Source of the DNA: an uncultured Alistipes sp.
GTDB lineage: Bacteria; Bacteroidota; Bacteroidia; Bacteroidales; Rikenellaceae
DNA length: 64,000 nucleotides
Assembly (NCBI GenBank): GCA_900541585.1
Contig: UQKD01000001.1
Span: 62,001 to 126,000 of the forward strand
Reading direction: 5' to 3'
Below, in pieces: positions 1-8,447 of the stretch. Positions within the stretch are counted from its first letter, which is position 1, and each line of letters starts with the position of its first letter. Both the position numbers and the translations under genes were made by a program. Below the pieces are notes generated by a model, which saw only the letters and a list, made by a program, of their open reading frames with translations, made no database searches and had not been told where the DNA came from.

Positions 1-1
1 A

Positions 2-856
2 AACTGCCATGCCAGAAATGCCACGGTAACAGGAAAGTCCGAAGCGAGATCAGCGGTTCATAACACAGGCGGTCTTATTGCACAAGCCGAGACGGATAAC
101 GAGACTGAAGTCTCGATATCGAACTGTACGATAACCGGAACGATAACTTCCCAGAAGGTGACGGCCACCATCGGCAACATCCCAAACTGCAGCGGTCCGG
201 TCGGCGGCATTGTCGGCCGTGCAAAGGGCAAGATCACCATTTCCGGATGCCACTTCGACGGTAAGCTCACCTCCGAATACAGCGCCAAATCGAACTACTG
301 CTATGTTGGCGGAATCATCGGAGCCATAGAATCCGGCTCCGGATCATCCGTCGAAGGCTGTACGGCAAACATGACGGCTAAAGCCAAATACTATACCGGC
401 GGAATCCTCGGATATGCACGCGCGACAGTCACGGTCTCCGGCAGTGCGAGCAGCGGAACATTGACAACCGACGCCGACAAATATTGCGGCGGTCTGGTCG
501 GTTATTACCGCAACGAAACCACCGGTTCGTACTCGACCTGCCGAAGCACGTCAGCGCAAGCAGGCGGACTGTTCGGATATTACATGGGCGCAGCCTACCA
601 CCATGTCACAGCATGCTTCACGGACAACACCCAAATCGACGCAATAAACGGGTTCTCCGACAACACGCTGACGGCAGAAGAAGCCAACGCAACCATGCGC
701 GTGGACAACATCGCCGACAAGAAGGACGAGATGAACGGCGCGATAGCGGCTGCGGGCTGGCAGTTCGTGGAGAACGACGGCACGATCACGGTCGGCAGCG
801 AGACCTTCGCCCTGGATCGGACCGCCTTCCCGCTCAAACCCGTAAAGACGAACTAA
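2..856 (+). CDS. C-terminal part of a GLUG-repeat surface protein (5' end outside the window)
   Basis: The reading frame is open from the first bases to TAA at 854-856, giving 284 residues of a longer protein. It holds at least six GLUG-like repeats built around GGLIAQ, GGIVGR, GGIIGA, GGILGY, GGLVGY and GGLFGY, spaced about 30-45 residues apart, with Cys residues in SGC/EGC positions between them. Such repeats form beta-helix-like stalks in large secreted or surface proteins of gut Bacteroidota. The last 60 or so residues lack the repeat and end in a small globular-looking tail without a recognisable sorting domain. The signal peptide would lie upstream. The exact role is unknown; adhesin-like is an inference from the repeat family. 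Confidence 0.8.
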   Translation, partial: NCHARNATVTGKSEARSAVHNTGGLIAQAETDNETEVSISNCTITGTITSQKVTATIGNIPNCSGPVGGIVGRAKGKITISGCHFDGKLTSEYSAKSNYCYVGGIIGAIESGSGSSVEGCTANMTAKAKYYTGGILGYARATVTVSGSASSGTLTTDADKYCGGLVGYYRNETTGSYSTCRSTSAQAGGLFGYYMGAAYHHVTACFTDNTQIDAINGFSDNTLTAEEANATMRVDNIADKKDEMNGAIAAAGWQFVENDGTITVGSETFALDRTAFPLKPVKTN

Positions 857-892
857 CGACACCGGCGGACATTCCGCACCACCGGCATTTTC

Positions 893-925
893 AGGGCGTC
901 CCTCCGACAGAGGGACGCCCTTTTT
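893..925 (+). terminator. Rho-independent terminator after the GLUG-repeat gene
   Basis: A perfect 12-bp stem (893-904 with 910-921) with the five-base loop CGACA is followed by a T-run. It sits 36 bases after the stop codon and just before the convergent AraC-type gene. Confidence 0.9.
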
Positions 926-944
926 CCGTGCCCGGGCGGCACAA

Positions 945-1793
945 CTATTTTTTGGTGTTGCGATATTCGGTGGGCGATTCTCCCGTGTGTTTTTTAAAAA
1001 AGCGCCCGAGATAGGACTGGTCGGGGAACCGGAGGCGGTAGGCGATCTCCTGCACCGAGAGGTCGGTCGACTGGAGCATCATCTTGATCTCCAGCATCAC
1101 CGAACGGTCGATGAACTCCTTGGCCGAACTGTGCGCCACGCTGCGCACGATGGTCGACAGGTAACGGGTCGAAATGCAGAGTTTGTCGGCGTAAAACGAC
1201 ACTTCGCGCTCCTGGGCGCAATGCTCGTGCACGAGGGCGACGAAACGATGGAACAGTTCTGACTGCCGCGTGGTCGTCTCCGGCACGCGGTGCTGCCGGG
1301 CGGCGAAGCGCTGCATCTTGTCGTAACTCTCCAGCAGCACGTTCTGCAGGCGGTTCTTGATGATCGTATTGCGGAACACGTTGCTGCGGTCACGGTAGGT
1401 GTAGGCCGCCATCTGAAACCAGATCGAAGCCCCCTCGACGATCCGCTGGGGCGGATGGGAGATCGGCCGCTCGCGCAGAGCGTGGAAAAACGAAGGGTCC
1501 ATCCGGAAGGCCGCCTCGGAAAAGAGGTCCCGCGAAAAAGCGCAGTAGGCCGCCCTGAAATCCTCCGTGCGGTCGGTGAGCATGAAGATAGATCCGGGCA
1601 GCAGCAACACCATCGTATTGCGACGCACCTGCCCCTGGTACTGGTTGACGGTGGCGTCGGCGCTGCCGCTGCGACAGAAGAGAATCGCACCTCCTTCCAC
1701 ACGGCAGGCGTAATTGCCGAAAAAGGCGAAATCGGATTCGCCCACAACAAATTGCTCCTCGGGAGTGGTGATTAGCGGATTGACCTGTGGCAT
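945..1793 (-). CDS. AraC-family transcriptional regulator
   Basis: This gene encodes 282 residues. The C-terminal third carries an AraC-type double helix-turn-helix (the segment SVQEIAYRLRFPDQSYLGRF and the FKKHTGESPTEYR ending). The N-terminal two thirds match the cupin-like sensing half of Bacteroidota AraC regulators. The start was set at 1793 (MPQVNPL). A longer in-frame Met at 2096 would run through the divergent pump gene and can be dismissed. The gene is transcribed away from the RND efflux operon and shares a 163-bp intergenic region with it, so it is probably that operon's activator; this is inferred from position. The ligand is unknown. Confidence 0.88.
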   Translation of the reverse strand: MPQVNPLITTPEEQFVVGESDFAFFGNYACRVEGGAILFCRSGSADATVNQYQGQVRRNTMVLLLPGSIFMLTDRTEDFRAAYCAFSRDLFSEAAFRMDPSFFHALRERPISHPPQRIVEGASIWFQMAAYTYRDRSNVFRNTIIKNRLQNVLLESYDKMQRFAARQHRVPETTTRQSELFHRFVALVHEHCAQEREVSFYADKLCISTRYLSTIVRSVAHSSAKEFIDRSVMLEIKMMLQSTDLSVQEIAYRLRFPDQSYLGRFFKKHTGESPTEYRNTKK

Positions 1794-1956
1794 ACAATTC
1801 TTTTTTCGAACAAAAATAATGAAATTTTCGATAAATGTTCCATTTTTATTCCGAAAAGTACCAATTCTGTTCGCAATAAAGGGTACATTGATACCGTTTT
1901 TAAAATACTTTTGCACCTGAAAAAGTTTTTTAGTCCAATTAGTTAAAGGAATTGTT
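1794..1956. promoter_or_regulatory. Divergent regulatory region between AraC regulator and RND pump operon
   Basis: On the plus strand a -7 box TACTTTTG (TAnnTTTG) lies at 1906-1913, 43 bases before the pump adaptor ATG. No TTTG occurs at the -33 position, as expected of a promoter that needs an activator. Upstream are GTACC (1858-1862) and its inverted match GGTAC (1882-1886), and a smaller inverted repeat GGTA-N6-TACC (1882-1895). These are plausible AraC-type or TetR-type binding elements. The assignment to either regulator is an inference. Confidence 0.5.
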
Positions 1957-3132
1957 ATGAAGCAAACATTTGTGAAAGCTGCCGTTTTGGCATGCTGCAT
2001 GGCGGCCGTCGGATGCAAACAGGCTCCGATGACAATGGGCCCCGGCGAATACGCCGTAATGACCATCGCCACCACCGACCGGGAAATCCCGAGCAACTAC
2101 TCGGCGACGATCCGCGGCCGTCAGGACATCGCAATCTATCCGCAGGTTTCGGGAACGATCTCACAGCTCTGCGTCAACGAAGGTCAGAAAGTAACCAAGG
2201 GACAGACCCTTTTCATCATCGACCAGGTTCCCTACAAAGCCTCCCTGCAAACCGCCGAGGCCAACGTCGAGGCCGCCAAGGCCGGCGTAGCCACCGCACA
2301 GCTCACCTACGACGGCAAGAAGGAGCTTTTCGCCCGCAACGTCGTTTCGCAGTTCGATCTCTCGACGGCCAACAACAACCTGCTCACGGCCAAGGCGCAG
2401 CTCGCGCAGGCCGAGGCGCAGCGCGTGAACGCCGCCAACAACCTCTCCTATACGGTCGTGAAGGCTCCGACCGACGGCGTGGTGGGAACGCTGCCGTACC
2501 GCGTCGGCGCGCTGGTGAGCGCTTCGATCCCGCAGCCGCTGACCACCGTGTCGGACAACTCGGAGATGTACGTCTACTTCTCGATGACCGAGAACCAGCT
2601 CCTGGCCCTGACGCGCCAGTACGGCTCGATCGCCGAGACGCTCAAGAGCATGCCGGGCGTGCAGTTGCAGCTCAGCGACGGTTCGACCTACGACCAGACG
2701 GGCCGCGTGGAATCGATCAGCGGCGTCATCGACACCTCGACGGGCAGCGTGTCGCTGCGCGCGGCATTCCCCAACCCGAACGGACTGCTGCACAGCGGCG
2801 GCGCGGGCAACGTCATCCTGCCGAGCATCTACAAGGATTGCATCGCCGTTCCGCAGGCCGCGACGTTCGAACTCCAGGACAAAGTATACGTATATAAAGT
2901 AGTGGACGGCAAGGCCACTTCGGCGATGATCGACGTCGAGAAAATCTCGAACGGCCGCGAGTACATCGCCCGCACGGGACTCGTACCGGGCGACGTGATC
3001 GTAGCCGAAGGCGTGGGTCTGCTGCGCGAAGGCACGCCCATCGTTCCGAAGGGCCAGGCCGCAGCAGCCGCTGCCGCAGCTCCCGCAACCGACGAGGCCG
3101 CCGCTCAAACCCAAACCGAGAAGGAGGAATAA
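1957..3132 (+). CDS. RND efflux periplasmic adaptor lipoprotein (MexA/AcrA family)
   Basis: This 391-residue protein is the membrane fusion subunit of a tripartite drug or solute efflux pump. It links the inner-membrane RND transporter to the outer-membrane channel. It starts with a lipoprotein signal ending in AVGC, with Cys20 as lipid anchor. A biotinyl/lipoyl-like half follows (SGTISQLCVNEGQKVTKGQ), then an alpha-hairpin of about residues 95-165, the second lipoyl half (KAPTDGVVG near residue 169), and beta-barrel and membrane-proximal domains. The C-terminus is an unusual Ala-rich, then acidic tail. It is the first gene of the operon; the transporter begins 3 bases after its stop. Confidence 0.95.
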   Translation: MKQTFVKAAVLACCMAAVGCKQAPMTMGPGEYAVMTIATTDREIPSNYSATIRGRQDIAIYPQVSGTISQLCVNEGQKVTKGQTLFIIDQVPYKASLQTAEANVEAAKAGVATAQLTYDGKKELFARNVVSQFDLSTANNNLLTAKAQLAQAEAQRVNAANNLSYTVVKAPTDGVVGTLPYRVGALVSASIPQPLTTVSDNSEMYVYFSMTENQLLALTRQYGSIAETLKSMPGVQLQLSDGSTYDQTGRVESISGVIDTSTGSVSLRAAFPNPNGLLHSGGAGNVILPSIYKDCIAVPQAATFELQDKVYVYKVVDGKATSAMIDVEKISNGREYIARTGLVPGDVIVAEGVGLLREGTPIVPKGQAAAAAAAAPATDEAAAQTQTEKEE

Positions 3133-3135
3133 CCT

Positions 3136-6100
3136 ATGACACTCAAGCATTTCATAGAACGACCCGTATTGGCGTCGGTCATATCGATCGTAATCGTAAT
3201 CGCCGGTCTGATCGGTCTGGCGACGCTGCCCATCGAGCAGTATCCCGACATCGCGCCCCCGACGGTCATGGTGCGCGCCTCCTACCCGGGAGCCAGCGCC
3301 GAGACGATTCAGAAGTCGGTCATCGTACCGCTCGAACAGGCCATCAACGGTGTGGAGGACATGACCTACATGACCTCCAGCGCAGCCGTCGGCAGCGCAG
3401 CCGTGACGATCTATTTCCGCCAGGGAACCAACGCCGACATGGCGGCCGTCAACGTACAGAACAAAGTGTCGCGCGCCACCGGCCAGCTGCCCTCCGAGGT
3501 CACGCAGATCGGTGTGACGACCATGAAACGCCAGACCTCGATGGTCAAGATCTTCTCGCTTTACAGCCCCGACGACTCCTACGACGAGTTCTTCCTGGCG
3601 AACTACTCGAAGATCAACATCGAACCGCGCATCCAGCGTATCCACGGTGTCGGCGAGGTGTTCACCCTCGGTGCCGACTACTCGATGCGCATCTGGATGA
3701 AGCCCGACATAATGGCCCAGTACAAACTCATCCCGTCGGACGTGACGGCGGCGCTGGCCGAGCAGAACATCGAGTCGGCGACCGGTACGCTGGGCGAGAA
3801 CTCCCAGAACACGTTCCAGTACACGATGAAATACCGCGGACGCCACCAGACGCCCGAGGAGTTCGGTGAGATCGTGATCCGGGCCAACTCCGACGGCACG
3901 CTCCTGCGCCTGAAGGACATCGCCGACATCGAACTGGGCAGCGAATCCTACGCTTACAAGGGCTACACCAACGGCCACCCGGGCGTCAGCACCATGATCT
4001 TCCAGACCGCCGGCTCGAACGCCACGCAGGTCGTGAACGACGTCAACGCCCTGCTCGACGAAGTGCAGGCCGAACTGCCGAAAGGCATTGCCGTCGCACA
4101 CCTCCAGAGCGTGAACGACTTCCTCTACGCCTCGATGAAAGAGGTGGTCAAGACCCTGTTCGAGGCTATCCTTCTCGTGATCCTGGTGGTGTACGTCTTC
4201 CTGCAGGACATCCGTTCGACGCTCATCCCCACGGTGTCGATCCTCGTGGCGCTGATCGGAACCTTCGGTTTCCTCGCATTCGCCGGATTCTCGATCAACC
4301 TGCTGACCCTCTTCGCGCTGGTTCTTGCGATCGGTACGGTCGTCGACGACGCCATCATCGTCGTCGAAGCCGTGCAGGCGCGCTTCGACGCGGGCTACAA
4401 ATCCTCGTACATGGCGACCATCGACGCCATGTCGGGTATCACGTCGGCTATCGTAACGTCAACGCTGGTCTTCATGGCCGTGTTCATCCCCGTAGCCATG
4501 ATGGGCGGAACGTCGGGCGTCTTCTACACGCAGTTCGGTATCACGATGGCCGTGGCCGTGGGTCTTTCGGCCGTCAACGCCCTGACGCTGTCGCCGGCGC
4601 TCTGCGCCATGATCCTGAAGCCGTACCTCGACGAGAACGGCGAAATGCGCGACAACTTCGCGGCACGTTTCCGCAAGGCCTTCAACACGGCGTTCGGAGC
4701 CATGGTCAACAAGTACAAGCACGGCGTGATGCTCTTCATCAAGCACAAGTGGCTGATGTGGTCGACGCTCGGCCTGACCATTGCGGCGCTGGTCCTGCTG
4801 ATGAACACCACCAAGACGGGTCTGGTTCCCGACGAGGACCAGGGTACGATCATGGTCAACGTCACCACGGCCCCGGGTTCCTCGCTCGCCGAGACCCACA
4901 AGGTCATGGAGCAGGTTTCGCAGCGCATCAACGGCATTCCGCAGATCCGCGACTACATGCAGGTGGCCGGTTACGGCATGATCGCCGGACAGGGTTCGTC
5001 GTACGGTATGGCCATCATCAAGCTCAAGGACTGGGACGAGCGTCCGAACAAGGAGGATGACGTGAACGCCGTCATCGGCCAGATCTACGGCCGCACCGCC
5101 GACATCAAGGACGCACAGATCTTCGCCGTGGCTCCGCCGATGATCTCGGGTTACGGAACCTCGACGGGTTTCTCCATGAACCTGCAGGACAAGACCGGCG
5201 GCGACCTGACCGAATTCTACAATATTTATCTGCAATTCATCGGCGCGCTGAACCAGCGTCCGGAGATCGCCCGCGCATACTCGACCTTCAACATCAACTT
5301 CCCGCAGTACATGGTGGACATCGACGCGGCGAAGGCCAAGCGTGCCGGCGTGTCGCCGAACGCGATCCTCTCGACCCTGGCGGGCTACTACGGCGGCCAG
5401 TACGTTTCGAACATCAACCGATTCTCGAAAATGTACTACGTGACGCTGCAGGCCGACCCGAAATACCGTCTCGACACCGAGTCGCTCAACAACGTCTACG
5501 TGCGTTCGAACAGCGGCGAGATGGCTCCCCTGGGCCAGTTCGTGAACCTGACGAGGGTTTACAGTTCCGAGGTGCTGAACCGCTTCAACATGTACAGCTC
5601 GATCGCCGTGAACGGTACGGCCGCCGACGGCTATTCGTCGGGCGACGCCATCCGGGCCATCGAGGAGGTCGCCGCACAGGTCCTGCCGAAGGGCTACGGT
5701 TACGAATTCGACGGCATCACGCGCGAGGAGGCCCAGACGGGCAGCAACACGGTCGTCATCTTCGGCATCTGCATCCTGCTGATCTACCTCATCCTGAGCG
5801 CTCTGTACGAAAGTTTCCTCGTTCCGTTCGCCGTCATTCTGTCGGTTCCGTGCGGTCTGATGGGTTCGTTCCTGCTGGCCAAGATGATGGGACTGGAGAA
5901 CAACATCTACCTCCAGACGGGTATCATCATGCTGATCGGTCTGTTGTCGAAGACGGCCATCCTGATCACGGAGTACGCCGCCGACCGCCGCGCCGCGGGC
6001 ATGAGCCTCTCGCAGGCCGCCGTGTCGGCCGCCAAAGCCCGTCTGCGTCCTATTCTGATGACCGTCCTCACCTGCGTGTTCGGTATGATCCCGCTGGTGC

Positions 6101-6321
6101 TCTCGCACGGCGTAGGCGCAAACGGCAACTCGACCCTCGGTGCGGGTGTCATCGGCGGTATGATCGTAGGTACGCTGGCGCTGCTGTTCCTCGTGCCGAC
6201 GCTGTTCATCGTCTTCCAGACGTTGCAGGAGAAGGTCAAGCCCCTGGAATTCGATCCCGATCCGCAGTGGGCCGTACGCGCCGAACTGGAAGAGTGTAAA
6301 AACGAGAAAGAGGAGGAGTAA
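3136..6321 (+). CDS. RND efflux inner-membrane transporter (AcrB/MexB, HAE-1 family)
   Basis: At 1061 residues this is a full-length proton-driven multidrug transporter. It shows the family start (FIERPVLASVISIVIVIAGL, first membrane helix), two large periplasmic loops and twelve predicted membrane helices. The proton-relay pair Asp404-Asp405 in TM4 (IGTVVDDAIIVVEA) and the partner Lys939 in TM10 (GLLSKTAILITEYA) are intact, so the pump should be functional. The C-terminal cytosolic tail is strongly acidic. It lies between adaptor and outer-membrane channel genes with 3-base gaps, so the three are co-transcribed. The substrate range cannot be read from the sequence. Confidence 0.97.
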   Translation: MTLKHFIERPVLASVISIVIVIAGLIGLATLPIEQYPDIAPPTVMVRASYPGASAETIQKSVIVPLEQAINGVEDMTYMTSSAAVGSAAVTIYFRQGTNADMAAVNVQNKVSRATGQLPSEVTQIGVTTMKRQTSMVKIFSLYSPDDSYDEFFLANYSKINIEPRIQRIHGVGEVFTLGADYSMRIWMKPDIMAQYKLIPSDVTAALAEQNIESATGTLGENSQNTFQYTMKYRGRHQTPEEFGEIVIRANSDGTLLRLKDIADIELGSESYAYKGYTNGHPGVSTMIFQTAGSNATQVVNDVNALLDEVQAELPKGIAVAHLQSVNDFLYASMKEVVKTLFEAILLVILVVYVFLQDIRSTLIPTVSILVALIGTFGFLAFAGFSINLLTLFALVLAIGTVVDDAIIVVEAVQARFDAGYKSSYMATIDAMSGITSAIVTSTLVFMAVFIPVAMMGGTSGVFYTQFGITMAVAVGLSAVNALTLSPALCAMILKPYLDENGEMRDNFAARFRKAFNTAFGAMVNKYKHGVMLFIKHKWLMWSTLGLTIAALVLLMNTTKTGLVPDEDQGTIMVNVTTAPGSSLAETHKVMEQVSQRINGIPQIRDYMQVAGYGMIAGQGSSYGMAIIKLKDWDERPNKEDDVNAVIGQIYGRTADIKDAQIFAVAPPMISGYGTSTGFSMNLQDKTGGDLTEFYNIYLQFIGALNQRPEIARAYSTFNINFPQYMVDIDAAKAKRAGVSPNAILSTLAGYYGGQYVSNINRFSKMYYVTLQADPKYRLDTESLNNVYVRSNSGEMAPLGQFVNLTRVYSSEVLNRFNMYSSIAVNGTAADGYSSGDAIRAIEEVAAQVLPKGYGYEFDGITREEAQTGSNTVVIFGICILLIYLILSALYESFLVPFAVILSVPCGLMGSFLLAKMMGLENNIYLQTGIIMLIGLLSKTAILITEYAADRRAAGMSLSQAAVSAAKARLRPILMTVLTCVFGMIPLVLSHGVGANGNSTLGAGVIGGMIVGTLALLFLVPTLFIVFQTLQEKVKPLEFDPDPQWAVRAELEECKNEKEEE

Positions 6322-6324
6322 CAC

Positions 6325-7701
6325 ATGAAAAAGATCCTGATTATATGCGCCGCGGCGGCGCTGACCGGCTGCGGCATCTACAAACCCTATACCCGTCCCG
6401 AGGTGACGACCGCAGGACTGTACGGATCGGCGGAGACCGCCGACACGACGACCCTGGGCGACATCCGCTGGCAGGAAATGTTCACCGATCCCCAGCTGCA
6501 GGCGCTTATCGCGCTTGCGCTGGAGAACAACACCGACCTGCAGTCGGCAGGCTGGCGCGTCAAGGAGGCCGAGGCTACGCTCCAGTCGGCACGCCTGGCT
6601 TACCTGCCGTCGTTCAACTTCGCACCGCAGGGCAGCTTGAGCAGCTTCGACGGAGCTACGCCGTCGAAAATCTACTCGATTCCCGTGACAGCCAGCTGGC
6701 AGATCGACATCTTCAACGGCCTGACCAACGCCAAACGCAAGTCCAAGGCACTCTATCTCCAGAGCAGGGAGTATGAGCAGGCCGTGAAGACACAGCTGAT
6801 CTCGGGCGTGGCCAATCTCTATTACACGCTGCTGATGCTCGACAGCCAGTACGAGGTGACGGAAGAGACGGCCGCCAAGTGGCGCCAGAGCGTCGAGGCG
6901 ATGCGCGCCCTGAAAGAGGCGGGCTACGCCAACGAGGCCGGAGTGGCCCAGTACGAGGCCAACACGCTGGCCATCGAGGCATCGCTGCACGACCTGGGCT
7001 ACCAGCGTACGCAGGCCGAGAACTCGCTCTGCTCGCTGCTGGGAGAGGTCCCGCACACCATCGCGCGCGGACGTCTCGAAAACCAGCAGCTGCCCGACGA
7101 CCTGACGGTCGGCGTGCCCCTGCTGATGCTTTCGAACCGTCCCGACGTACGTTCGGCCGAGTATTCGCTCATGCAGTCGTACTACGCCACGGCAAGCGCC
7201 CGTTCGTCGCTCTATCCCTCGATCACGCTGAGCGGCACGCTGGGCTGGACCAATAACAGCGGCGGTGCGCAGGGTATCGTCAATCCGGGCAAACTGATCT
7301 GGAACGCCGCGGGATCGCTGCTGCAACCGATCTTCAACGCCAACGCCAACCGCGCCCGCGTGAAGATCGCCAAGGCACAACAGGAGGAGTCGAAGCTGGC
7401 CTTCCAGCAGACGCTGCTCAACGCAGGCGCCGAGGTCAACAACGCCCTCACGCAGTGCCAGTCGGCCCGTGCCAAGGCGGACCTCCGCGTGCGGCAGATC
7501 GAAGCGCTGGAGCGCGCCGTGGAGTCGACCGAACTGCTGATGCAGCACGGTTCGACCACCTACCTCGAAGTGCTGACCGCACAGCAGTCGCTGCTTTCGG
7601 CGCAGCTGTCGCAGATCGCAGACCGTTTCGACGAAATCCAGGGAACCGTGAACCTCTATCAGGCTCTCGGAGGCGGACGTGACATTACGGAGGAAAAATA
7701 A
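6325..7701 (+). CDS. Outer-membrane efflux lipoprotein (TolC/OprM-NodT family)
   Basis: This 458-residue protein forms the outer-membrane channel of the pump encoded upstream. The signal peptide ends in a lipobox ALTGC (Cys16), followed by the family's KPYTRPEV-like start of the mature protein. Two OEP repeats with long coiled helices (residues about 60-240 and 260-455) and the conserved SNRPDVRSAEY segment at the start of the second repeat are visible. It starts 3 bases after the transporter stop. Its stop codon overlaps the ATG of the TetR-type gene by one base (TAATG). Confidence 0.95.
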   Translation: MKKILIICAAAALTGCGIYKPYTRPEVTTAGLYGSAETADTTTLGDIRWQEMFTDPQLQALIALALENNTDLQSAGWRVKEAEATLQSARLAYLPSFNFAPQGSLSSFDGATPSKIYSIPVTASWQIDIFNGLTNAKRKSKALYLQSREYEQAVKTQLISGVANLYYTLLMLDSQYEVTEETAAKWRQSVEAMRALKEAGYANEAGVAQYEANTLAIEASLHDLGYQRTQAENSLCSLLGEVPHTIARGRLENQQLPDDLTVGVPLLMLSNRPDVRSAEYSLMQSYYATASARSSLYPSITLSGTLGWTNNSGGAQGIVNPGKLIWNAAGSLLQPIFNANANRARVKIAKAQQEESKLAFQQTLLNAGAEVNNALTQCQSARAKADLRVRQIEALERAVESTELLMQHGSTTYLEVLTAQQSLLSAQLSQIADRFDEIQGTVNLYQALGGGRDITEEK

Positions 7702-8282
7702 TGAAACGGGGAGTGACCAAAGAAGAGATCATCCACGCTACGCAGGAGCTTATCGCCCGGAACGGCATCCGTGCCGTCCGGGTCGATGAGATCGCGCAGA
7801 CGCTGGGAATCTCGAAACGCACCCTGTACGAAATGTTCACCGACAAGAACGACCTCGTAGGCGCATGCCTCGACGCCATGAGCCATCAGCAGCAGGAACG
7901 CATCGTCGCCTGCCGCAAACGGCGCGGCGGCAATCCGCTGCAAAAAGTGCTCCGGCTGGCGAACGAGTACATCGACAACCTCTATACGGTAGAACACAGT
8001 TTTCTGTCGGACATCCGCCGCAAGATCATCTTCGCGGAGCACTACGACGAGCACCGGGAATTCTGGCGCAGGGAACTGACCGACTACCTCGAAACCTGCC
8101 GTGAGGAACAGCTCCTGCTGCCCGAAATCGACGCCCCGGCGTTTGCCGAGCAGCTGATGAGCACGATCCTCGACCTGCGCCTGAACGGCACGGTCCGCGA
8201 AGAACTCCGGCTCTTCTGCCGGACGATACTCCGCGGCGCGGCGACCCGGAAGGGCATCGAACTGATCGACCGCAAACCGTGA
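7701..8282 (+). CDS. TetR/AcrR-family transcriptional regulator
   Basis: This gene encodes 193 residues. The N-terminal 55 residues form a TetR-type helix-turn-helix (TKEEIIHATQELIARNGIRA, then IAQTLGISKRTLYEMFTDKNDLV). The remainder is an all-helical ligand-binding and dimer domain without recognisable relatives. It overlaps the end of the efflux channel gene by one base, so it is translated from the pump mRNA. Feedback repression of the pump in response to a transported compound would be the usual arrangement; that is inference. A strong terminator follows 19 bases later and closes the four-gene operon. Confidence 0.92.
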   Translation: MKRGVTKEEIIHATQELIARNGIRAVRVDEIAQTLGISKRTLYEMFTDKNDLVGACLDAMSHQQQERIVACRKRRGGNPLQKVLRLANEYIDNLYTVEHSFLSDIRRKIIFAEHYDEHREFWRRELTDYLETCREEQLLLPEIDAPAFAEQLMSTILDLRLNGTVREELRLFCRTILRGAATRKGIELIDRKP

Positions 8283-8301
8283 GGTTTACAACCCGCATGT
8301 A

Positions 8302-8333
8302 AAAGCCCTGCAGATTTACTGCGGGGCTTTTTT
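8302..8333 (+). terminator. Terminator of the efflux operon
   Basis: The hairpin AAAGCCCTGCAG/CTGCGGGGCTTT has a short ATTTA loop and ends in a T-run, 19 bases after the TetR-type gene. Confidence 0.85.
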
Positions 8334-8399
8334 ACGCCCGGAAACGGCATTGCCACCGGACACCGCAAGGCGTCTCCGCCCGGTATCTTCCGGATACGG

Positions 8400-8429
8400 A
8401 AAAGGCTGCGAATCATTCGCAGCCTTTTT
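8400..8429. terminator. Bidirectional terminator, mainly for the convergent LruC lipoprotein gene
   Basis: The stem GGCTGCGAA/TTCGCAGCC has a three-base loop TCA and is flanked by A-run and T-run on either side. It can work on both strands and lies 18 bases beyond the stop of the minus-strand gene. Confidence 0.85.
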
Positions 8430-8447
8430 CCATGACAGGTCGTCTTC

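Noticed and set aside
2161..4101. Antisense open frame of 646 codons opposite the adaptor and transporter genes
   Set aside because: It is a shadow caused by GC-rich codons; the plus-strand frames have clear family motifs and the antisense product is a low-complexity Arg/Gly/His/Asp sequence.
4459..7548. Antisense open frame of 1029 codons across the RND transporter and channel genes
   Set aside because: It spans two real genes in antisense, has no recognisable domain and extreme composition.
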